From: Ramicandelaber brevisporus
Taxonomy: Eukaryota; Kickxellomycota; Ramicandelaberales; Ramicandelaberaceae
NCBI GenBank assembly: GCA_025201865.1
Contig: MU602780.1
Location: 32,745 to 55,001, forward strand
DNA: 22,257 bases
Direction of reading: 5' to 3'
Below are positions 16,600-22,257 of this stretch, in pieces. The notes below the pieces were generated by a model. It was not told the DNA's origin and did not search any database. It was given only the letters and a program-made list of their open reading frames with translations. A program made the position numbers and the translations under genes. Every line of letters begins with the position of its first letter. Within the stretch, counting starts at the first letter, position 1.

Positions 16600-19485
16600 T
16601 TACGGAATGTATGGCTCTGGCATTTGAACAAGAGCAGAGGCGTCAGTGGGTTCCGGTTTCTTGTTGCGCGGTGGTAGAGGAGGAACGTGGATAGGTGGTT
16701 CGGGTGGTGAATCAACTTCAACCTCAACGAATCCCTTGTCATCCAAGTAACAGCCCTCACGAACAACCTCAATCCAGCCCTGGGCATCTTCGACCATCTT
16801 TGTAATTATACCGTCAGTCGCACCAGTTGGATCACTGGGGATCCATAAGTACGCCACTGGAACAGTGCGCAGCGATGGATGAGTGAATGCGTCATCAATG
16901 GCCGGATCATCCATGTCAATCTGACGCATCTGCATCGCACCGCCTTCAGAGTCATCGCCATATCTGCGCAATCGGTGGCGCATCTCGGATGTACTTTCTG
17001 CAGCTTCTTCCTCGTTGACATAGATTTTATCTGCAATGTGGCGAGGAGAAGTAGCAACCGTCTTTGCAACTTGGCCAATGTGTCCAACTCCCGTCTTAGC
17101 CTTCTGAAGGCCAGTCTTTGCGCCAGTTGAGATCACATTCGTTGTGGCTTTGGCGGTTGATGTGGCAGCATGTGCAGTGCTCTTAAGCACATTAACAGGC
17201 GCGCCAATGATGCGCTTGAAGCTGTCAGTGTGCTTGATTGGCTGTGGCTGTGGCTGCTCGCTCAACGGATCGCTGATTGGACTGCCAGCAGCATCTTCCA
17301 GCAGAGGACGAGATGAGATTGAGGTGCTCTTAGAGAGCTTCTCGGAAGACTGGTTGTCATCATTAAGTTTACGATCAAAGTGCTCATAAATGTTACGGCC
17401 ACCTTCCAGCCCACGTTTTCCAATGGCTAAATTAACTGGCATATACTGAACAACTGGTCCAAATGCTTTATTAATAAAGAGATGGGCAATGATGGTAAAC
17501 ACAAGTGAAATGATGACTATGATTAAACGAGCCAGTCCAACCTCACTGCTAGACGCAGCTTTATCAAGAATCATCAAACCAAGGAAACACAGCTGAGTTA
17601 AATACAGACCAACAAAGATGTGACGAATGGCCTTTGGATAGGCTAATCCACCAGTCACAAACACGTCGTCATCATACACATACAAAAATTGATGACGATA
17701 GACCAAGTAGAACAGTCCGAAATAAGCCATTGCAAACAATGTAATGACTGGATTGATTGTTGCATACACCAGTCCAATGACAAAGATAAGAGTGTGCTGA
17801 GGGAATGTTGTGCCCCAGTTGAAGCTTCCCATCTTCTTGATTCCCAGCACTTTGCGAGGAGAGCCAGGGAACAGCCAAGTGAGCAATCTACGAGTAATCA
17901 GCGGAACCACCTGGAGCACTTCTTGAGCTGCACCAGCAAACGATTGCAATATAATATACGTGATGAAGTAGATTGATGCACTGGGCAGACTCTCTGCAAG
18001 AATCATTGGAAGCTTTTGCGGATTCTCAGTGATATCATTAATTGCCTTAGTTAAACCGCTGGCCATGGTAGGAACCAGGAAGGCCTGTACAACCAAAAAG
18101 AAGAAGTAGCGGTCAATCAAAGCCAGCTCAATATCACTCTGTCTGATTTTACCTTCCAATCTCAGCAGTATGCGCAACACAATGGGAAGAACCATCATCA
18201 AAATAGCCATGAATACTGGAGGAATTAAACCCTGAATTACACCAAGCAGCCACTGGGGAAGTTTAGCAATCCATGAAAATATTTCAATTTTCTGCAGTGC
18301 AGCAACACTACTGATTGATGACACAAATGTAACCGGAATAGACCAGAATATGACTAGCGCAATGCTGATACCCAATGAGATTGCAATTCTAATGTAGCGC
18401 TCGTACGGATTCAAATTAAGATTACCCCAAATGATATCGCTCGGCTCAATCTCCAAGTGACGCTGAGCCATAGCCAGTGGGGTTTCATGAACAATAGCCT
18501 GGCAGGCCATATGAGCTGCAATCTGGCGTCTAAACATGATGAACACAGATGACTGGTTCTTGTATTTGCTTTCGTCAGACTGTTTCTCTGCAATGGTTTG
18601 GCTCAATGAAGCCACTCTGGCCGACAGATAGTCAATTGCATCAACCTTGGGACTGCAGAATGGAATCCAGCCAATCTTCTTGACTGGTCTTGGACCCAGC
18701 AACTCTTTTCCAGCTTTTGAGTTCTTCACAGACTGCATAATATAAGTGGTGATTACGCCTTCCAACTCAGCACACAGAGAGTCGCGTTCTTTAGTTTCAG
18801 CTTCCAATGAGCCAATGTTTCTATTAATAAAGATGCGTCTAATTCCACCCGGAAACTCGCTAAACAAATGATATAACTTTTCAATATCAACATAGTTATC
18901 AGGGACTCCAGCAACCAATATAGTATTAGCTTGAGCAGTTAAGCGATGTTCATCGCGCGACAAGTGCTGATGGCGCAATAATACATACTCGCGCAAGTCT
19001 TTGATAATTCTATAGATAGTAATCCATATAAACACAATTGTTAATACTAAGTGAGCCCATCTGCGAGGTGATTCGGGTGGAACATTTGCAATTGCCAGCT
19101 TCACTGCCCCATTTGATTTTCCTCCAGCGGTCACATTAATTGGAATCAAGATGGCACAAGAAAAGAATGCATAGACTGCAAACAATATAACTGATGTTCT
19201 CATAAATCGTAAGAATACATATGCATCCAATCCACACAGCTCGAGTATAATATGATCTGGCACTTTCAACACTGCAGGAATCCAGCTGAAAAGACCATTA
19301 CCGAGAATAGGAGAGCGCTTCTTCTCATCGACCATGTACGTGCGAGGTGCGTAAACATTGCGGTCACGAGAGCGAAGAATGCAAAAGGCCAGGAATAAAC
19401 CAGCACCAAGCGCAGAGTTGAAGATGAGCGCCGACACGAACGTTGACGTCGCCGCGTCGTTGTCTCTGCTGGCTGTTTCTGACAT
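16600..19485 (-). CDS. OSCA/TMEM63 (CSC1/RSN1) family mechano- or osmosensitive cation channel
   Basis: This is a 961-aa multi-pass membrane protein of the calcium-permeable stress-gated channel family, which opens on membrane tension or osmotic stress. The ATG at 19485 gives a complete N-terminus. Three N-terminal membrane segments lie at about 15-37, 96-117 and 144-163. The cytosolic domain (about 185-350) begins with ANTILVAGVPDNY and contains the FPGGIRRIFINRN segment typical of the family. The C-terminal channel core (about 350-690) starts at IIWGNLNLNPYERYIR, includes FFFLVVQAFLVPTMASG, and carries the remaining membrane helices. A long cytosolic tail (about 690-961) is Ser/Ala/Lys-rich and contains a conserved VAYLWIPSDPTGATDG block and a proline-rich end. 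The family is clear; which paralog it corresponds to (CSC1, RSN1, PHM7) is not. It converges on the carboxypeptidase gene. Confidence 0.94.
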   Translation of the reverse strand: MSETASRDNDAATSTFVSALIFNSALGAGLFLAFCILRSRDRNVYAPRTYMVDEKKRSPILGNGLFSWIPAVLKVPDHIILELCGLDAYVFLRFMRTSVILFAVYAFFSCAILIPINVTAGGKSNGAVKLAIANVPPESPRRWAHLVLTIVFIWITIYRIIKDLREYVLLRHQHLSRDEHRLTAQANTILVAGVPDNYVDIEKLYHLFSEFPGGIRRIFINRNIGSLEAETKERDSLCAELEGVITTYIMQSVKNSKAGKELLGPRPVKKIGWIPFCSPKVDAIDYLSARVASLSQTIAEKQSDESKYKNQSSVFIMFRRQIAAHMACQAIVHETPLAMAQRHLEIEPSDIIWGNLNLNPYERYIRIAISLGISIALVIFWSIPVTFVSSISSVAALQKIEIFSWIAKLPQWLLGVIQGLIPPVFMAILMMVLPIVLRILLRLEGKIRQSDIELALIDRYFFFLVVQAFLVPTMASGLTKAINDITENPQKLPMILAESLPSASIYFITYIILQSFAGAAQEVLQVVPLITRRLLTWLFPGSPRKVLGIKKMGSFNWGTTFPQHTLIFVIGLVYATINPVITLFAMAYFGLFYLVYRHQFLYVYDDDVFVTGGLAYPKAIRHIFVGLYLTQLCFLGLMILDKAASSSEVGLARLIIVIISLVFTIIAHLFINKAFGPVVQYMPVNLAIGKRGLEGGRNIYEHFDRKLNDDNQSSEKLSKSTSISSRPLLEDAAGSPISDPLSEQPQPQPIKHTDSFKRIIGAPVNVLKSTAHAATSTAKATTNVISTGAKTGLQKAKTGVGHIGQVAKTVATSPRHIADKIYVNEEEAAESTSEMRHRLRRYGDDSEGGAMQMRQIDMDDPAIDDAFTHPSLRTVPVAYLWIPSDPTGATDGIITKMVEDAQGWIEVVREGCYLDDKGFVEVEVDSPPEPPIHVPPLPPRNKKPEPTDASALVQMPEPYIP

Positions 19486-19534
19486 GTCAATACAACAGCA
19501 ACAGTAACTACAGAAACAACAATAACAACGACAA

Positions 19535-19556
19535 TAACGGTAACGGTAACGGTAAC
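19535..19556 (-). repeat. TAACGG hexamer repeat in the channel-gene leader
   Basis: There are three exact TAACGG units plus TAAC on the + strand, reading GTTACC repeats in the sense of the channel gene, about 50-70 bp before its ATG. The flanks continue as GTT-rich sequence on the sense strand. It resembles the leader array of the carboxypeptidase gene. Confidence 0.65.
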
Positions 19557-19762
19557 TGCTCGATCGAGAGGTTCAAGCTACAAGAAGATTAGCGAGAGCG
19601 TGAAACGAATAAAGAAACCGCCTGGAAGCAGAAGAAGAAAAGGAAGAAGAATTGAATGGTACGTGTGGAAAGAAGGAGGCAACAAACGCAACAGAGTGGA
19701 AGCGGCTCCCTCCTGATTTGGTACACCCAATATAAAGAGAGGCAACAACTGTGAGTGAGTGA

Positions 19763-19801
19763 GAGAACACTGACTCGTAGTAGTGGAAGGTCAGTGTTCT
19801 C
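19763..19801. repeat. 12-bp perfect inverted repeat upstream of the channel gene
   Basis: GAGAACACTGAC (19763-19774) and GTCAGTGTTCTC (19790-19801) are exact reverse complements separated by 15 nt. The pairing can continue outward past a 2-nt bulge for a further GTG/CAC. The repeat lies about 280 bp upstream of the channel ATG. It could be a bipartite factor-binding site or a leader hairpin. No flanking target-site duplication was noticed to suggest a transposon. Confidence 0.75.
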
Positions 19802-19919
19802 ACTACATATTGTCGAACACGAGTTCCACTGTGCAAAATTTTGTGCTATATTCTCTCCTCACCCTCTCCCCCAACATCAACCCTAAATGTTCAACTTCAT
19901 TCTATTATTGGTCATTCTA

Positions 19920-19926
19920 TACGTCA
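19920..19926. promoter_or_regulatory. CRE-like TACGTCA motif
   Basis: TACGTCA on the + strand (TGACGTA on -) matches a CREB/ATF-type bZIP site, as used in fungal osmotic and stress responses. It is about 435 bp upstream of the channel ATG but only about 90 bp beyond the ARO2 stop. It could equally be chance. Confidence 0.2.
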
Positions 19927-20008
19927 CATACTCGGAGAGAACATGTATTCTATTTTTGAAAGAAAAAGAGCACGCGCGAAACATCAGTGAGACGGCGATG
20001 GTGGGGGG

Positions 20009-21256
20009 TTAGGCAAAGCTGGTGGCTACCGATGGAGATGGCGACAGTACCTGTGGAATGTGTGGTGGCCGCATCTTCAGTGGCACTCCTTTTGCAGGTG
20101 GCAACAGCGAAGCAGTAGCACTGCGTGCATTCTGAGTCATCAGGGCATCTAGAATGGTGATTGCCGCCATCGCTTCAACAATCGGCACAGCACGCGGGAC
20201 AACGCACGGATCATGGCGGCCGCGAGTGGCCAGAGTGCCTGGATGGCCCTCGTACGACACCGTCGTCTGTTCTTGGCTAATTGTGGCCGGTGGCTTGAAC
20301 GCAACCTTGAAGTAGATGTGCTCGCCGTTCGAGATGCCTCCCTGAATGCCTCCCGAGTAGTTGGTGGCCGTGCGCAATCTGTTGCTTTGGCCATCAGCGC
20401 TGTGCACAAACGGGTCGTTATGGCGGGAACCACTCATTTGAGTTCCAGCGAAGCCGCTGCCAATTTCGAAGCCCTTGGTGGCGGGAATGCTCAGCATTGC
20501 ATGGGCCAGCTTAGCCTCCAGTTTGTCGAAGCAAGGCTCACCGAGACCGGCTGGCACATTGCGAATGACGCAAGTAACGGTGCCACCGATCGAGTCATTG
20601 TGCTCCTTGGCACGAATGATGCGATCCCGCATCCGCTCAGTGGTGGCTGGGCACGGGCAGCGCACTTCGTTGGAATCAACCATTTCGCGGGAAATCTCAT
20701 CGAGCAGCTTGTGCAGCTCAGAGGCATCCGCGTTGCCATCTTCCTCCTCACTGTGCTTGAACAATGGCATCTCTACGCGGCCAACCGATGACACAAACGC
20801 CACAATCTCAACACCAGCAATCTGCCGCAGAATCTTCTCGGCAACTGCACCAGCTGCAACACGACCAATCGTCTCGCGGGCCGATGCACGGCCTCCTCCA
20901 CTGCTGCTCTTGATGCCGTACTTGAGCAAATACGTCAAATCGGCATGGGATGGTCTGGGGAAGGCATCAGTCTCGGTGTAATCAGTTGGACGGTGGTCTT
21001 CATTTTGAACAGTCAGTCCAATTGGAGTGCCCAAGGAGACGCCAGCTTCGGTGCCAGACAGAATTGTGACACGGTCCTTCTCATTGCGTGGCGTTGTCAA
21101 GTTGCTTTGGCCGGGGCGGCGCCGAGTCAGCTGGGGCTGGATGTCGTCCTCGGTGAGGTCCAGGCCAGGCGGGCAGCCATCAATGATGCAGCCGACCGCT
21201 TTGCAGTGTGACTCGCCGAAGGTTGTGACTCTGAAGATGTTGCCAAAAGTGCTCAT
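20009..21256 (-). CDS. ARO2: Chorismate synthase
   Basis: This enzyme catalyses the last shikimate-pathway step, trans-elimination of phosphate from EPSP (5-enolpyruvylshikimate 3-phosphate) to give chorismate, the precursor of Phe, Tyr and Trp. It needs reduced FMN; fungal enzymes are known to be bifunctional with their own NADPH:FMN reductase. It has 415 aa from the ATG at 21256. Signatures: [17 protein letters not shown] with catalytic His17; [10 protein letters not shown] with His104, matching the second catalytic histidine; [12 protein letters not shown] (117-128); [13 protein letters not shown] (299-311); and [18 protein letters not shown] (346-363). The core is complete. The last 40 or so residues are Pro/Ser-rich and extend past the usual fungal length of about 376 (yeast). 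It diverges from prefoldin subunit 4, and the shared promoter carries TGACTCA. Confidence 0.98.
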   Translation of the reverse strand: MSTFGNIFRVTTFGESHCKAVGCIIDGCPPGLDLTEDDIQPQLTRRRPGQSNLTTPRNEKDRVTILSGTEAGVSLGTPIGLTVQNEDHRPTDYTETDAFPRPSHADLTYLLKYGIKSSSGGGRASARETIGRVAAGAVAEKILRQIAGVEIVAFVSSVGRVEMPLFKHSEEEDGNADASELHKLLDEISREMVDSNEVRCPCPATTERMRDRIIRAKEHNDSIGGTVTCVIRNVPAGLGEPCFDKLEAKLAHAMLSIPATKGFEIGSGFAGTQMSGSRHNDPFVHSADGQSNRLRTATNYSGGIQGGISNGEHIYFKVAFKPPATISQEQTTVSYEGHPGTLATRGRHDPCVVPRAVPIVEAMAAITILDALMTQNARSATASLLPPAKGVPLKMRPPHIPQVLSPSPSVATSFA

Positions 21257-21498
21257 TTCGTGCTTGTTGTTCGCTTTTACTTGCGGGAGGAGCTTTGTTG
21301 GATGTTTCAGAAGGGCAGAAGGAGGAAGAGGAATAATAAAAATAATAAAGGCAGTGGTTGCAGATGAGGAAAAGAAGGTAAAGGTAGCAACGACAAAGAC
21401 GAAGCAGGGAGACAGGCAAGTTGGCTATCTGGCTGGCTGGCTGGTTGGAGATCAGCTTGTCTGTGATGGATATCGGCCTGTCACGTTCAGTTTGGAGT

Positions 21499-21505
21499 TG
21501 ACTCA
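21499..21505. promoter_or_regulatory. Gcn4/CPC1-type general amino acid control site TGACTCA
   Basis: A perfect TGACTCA lies 243 bp upstream of the ARO2 ATG and 126 bp upstream of the prefoldin-4 ATG. This is the optimal binding site of the bZIP activator Gcn4 (CPC1/CpcA in filamentous fungi), which induces amino acid biosynthesis genes on starvation. Its position in the promoter of an aromatic amino acid gene makes it plausible, although a 7-mer can occur by chance. Confidence 0.5.
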
Positions 21506-21552
21506 CAATACGACATTTTCGTCGATAACCAAGAGTTGGCGTCTTCAAACAC

Positions 21553-21572
21553 CACACACACACACACACACA
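21553..21572 (+). repeat. (CA)10 dinucleotide repeat
   Basis: Ten CA dinucleotides lie about 60 bp before the prefoldin-4 ATG, probably inside its leader. This is a microsatellite of the type common in the other intergenic regions here. Confidence 0.8.
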
Positions 21573-21630
21573 ACGCACACAGAACACTACTGCAACTGTA
21601 GTCCCCAACTTTACTTCTCCAGCAACACTG

Positions 21631-22029
21631 ATGAACGTGCTATCACGCGAGAAGGAGCAGGACACCGAGGTTGAAGTGACCTGGGAGGATCAGTCAAAGA
21701 TCAACGCCTTCAGCCGGTTGAATCGCGCTGTCGAATCTCTCGAGCTCGATCTGGCCAAAGTGCGCGAAGATCAAGACGCTCTCGAGGATCTGGCTTCAGA
21801 GCTCGAGCTGGTCATTGACGAAGACGAGCCGGTTCCATACAAGCAGGGCGATGCATTCGTGCTGGTGAAGCTGCCAAAGGCACAGAAGATGGTGCAGAAG
21901 GAGCTTGAGCGGAGGAAGGATGAGGCGGATGGCATCGTCAAGGACATTGAGAAGATGAAGGGCGAGATGGGTGAGCTGAAAGTGTACCTGTATGCCAAGT
22001 TCAAGGGTGCCATTAACCTCGATAAGTAA
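21631..22029 (+). CDS. GIM3: Prefoldin subunit 4
   Basis: This is a beta-type subunit of the hexameric prefoldin (GimC) cochaperone, which delivers nascent actin and tubulin to the CCT chaperonin in the cytosol. It has 132 aa, close to the human subunit (about 134), starting at the ATG at 21631. The N-terminal VTWEDQSKINAFSRL matches the family-typical VTxEDQxKINxF. Two coiled-coil helices (about 20-62 and 85-120) flank the short beta-hairpin region IDEDEPVPYKQGDAFV. The C-terminus has the conserved LYAKFKGAINLD ending. The charged heptad pattern is intact. It shares a divergent promoter with ARO2 and precedes a tRNA gene. Confidence 0.96.
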   Translation: MNVLSREKEQDTEVEVTWEDQSKINAFSRLNRAVESLELDLAKVREDQDALEDLASELELVIDEDEPVPYKQGDAFVLVKLPKAQKMVQKELERRKDEADGIVKDIEKMKGEMGELKVYLYAKFKGAINLDK

Positions 22030-22164
22030 TCATTACATTCAACAGTCTCTATCAATCAATTGATGAACTTTTGTAGTCAGAACTCATGATTTAATGTTTT
22101 AAGCAAACTACAACCACACCATCTTATCAGAAATATCACATTACATTGCATTTGATTGACAACA

Positions 22165-22237
22165 TCCTCGGTAGCTCAATCGGAAGAGCGTGGGACTTTT
22201 AATCCTAAGGTCGAGGGTTCGAGCCCCTCCCGAGGAG
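22165..22237 (+). tRNA. tRNA-Lys-UUU: tRNA-Lys(TTT), intronless
   Basis: A complete cloverleaf folds by eye. The acceptor stem TCCTCGG/CCGAGGA has 7 pairs (22165-22171 with 22230-22236) and the discriminator is G22237. The D arm is GCTC/GAGC with an AATCGGAA loop. The anticodon stem is TGGGA/TCCTA (one G-T pair) and the loop CTTTTAA has anticodon TTT at 22198-22200. The T arm is GAGGG/CCCTC with loop TTCGAGC. There is no intron and CCA is not encoded, as expected for a nuclear eukaryotic gene. The internal A box (GTAGCTCAATCGG) and B box (GGTTCGAGCCC) are present. Confidence 0.97.
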
Positions 22238-22245
22238 ATATCCTC

Positions 22246-22249
22246 TTTT
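22246..22249 (+). terminator. RNA polymerase III terminator of tRNA-Lys
   Basis: A TTTT run lies 8 nt after the tRNA discriminator base, the usual position and form of a Pol III stop signal. Confidence 0.7.
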
Positions 22250-22257
22250 GCCAATCT

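Larger units (their letters stand above)
19486..20008. other. Intergenic region between ARO2 and the channel gene
   Basis: Both flanking genes read on the - strand, so this 523-bp stretch holds the ARO2 3' flank (right) and the channel promoter and leader (left). Near the channel ATG it carries CAACAA/TAACGG repeats, then GA-rich DNA on the + strand (about 19570-19690). A 12-bp inverted repeat and a CRE-like TACGTCA are listed separately. No gene is seen. Confidence 0.6.
21257..21630. other. Divergent ARO2 / prefoldin-4 promoter region
   Basis: This 374-bp region separates two divergent start codons. The ARO2 side is purine-rich on + (pyrimidine-rich in the ARO2 sense). It contains a (CTGG)4 run (21429-21444), a Gcn4-type site (21499-21505) and a (CA)10 tract (21553-21572) in the likely prefoldin leader. 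No gene is seen. Confidence 0.65.

Noticed and set aside
20213-20981. Long + strand ORFs antisense to ARO2 (192 and 168 codons)
   Set aside because: ARO2 is unmistakable on the other strand; these are frame shadows of its codon bias.
22055-22064. 10-bp palindrome ATCAATTGAT after prefoldin-4
   Set aside because: It is short and AT-rich, with no associated signal.

Overview
The window is nuclear DNA from a fungus. It carries a Medusa/Ren1/Acon-3-type developmental regulator (a fungal family), a fungal-type ARO2 chorismate synthase, an RSN1/CSC1-type channel, PEX13 and ORC4. All nine protein genes read as single uninterrupted frames, so the genome is intron-poor in this region. Intergenic DNA is rich in simple repeats. 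An intron-poor, early-diverging lineage such as Kickxellomycotina would fit, but that is an inference and not shown by the sequence. Nothing bacterial, viral or transposon-like was seen.

Layout: (1) the 3' part of ORC4 (+, cut by the window edge) converges on a very large medA-like gene (-, 1293 aa). (2) A 3.2-kb gene-free stretch (5653-8866) separates medA from a divergent F-box/LRR gene (+). Most of it is purine-rich on the + strand, is full of simple repeats, and probably holds a long medA promoter and leader. (3) The F-box gene converges on PEX13 (-), which lies just downstream of PRP3 (-). (4) PRP3 and a secreted serine carboxypeptidase (+) diverge from an 872-bp region that also holds an unexplained 78-codon ORF overlapping the PRP3 start. 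(5) The carboxypeptidase converges on an OSCA/TMEM63-type channel gene (-), followed upstream by ARO2 (-). (6) ARO2 and prefoldin subunit 4 (+) share a 374-bp divergent promoter containing a perfect Gcn4/CPC1-type site, TGACTCA. (7) An intronless tRNA-Lys(TTT) closes the window.

The genes do not form one pathway. They cover replication licensing, development, ubiquitin targeting, peroxisome import, splicing, proteolysis, mechanosensation, aromatic amino acid synthesis and cytosolic folding, an ordinary fungal gene neighbourhood. I found no convincing new multi-gene system. The best leads are regulatory: the medA upstream region (strand asymmetry, a strong splice-acceptor-like site, a 41-nt Z-DNA-type tract), the small ORF on the PRP3 leader, a 12-bp inverted repeat upstream of the channel gene, and the Gcn4-type site of ARO2.
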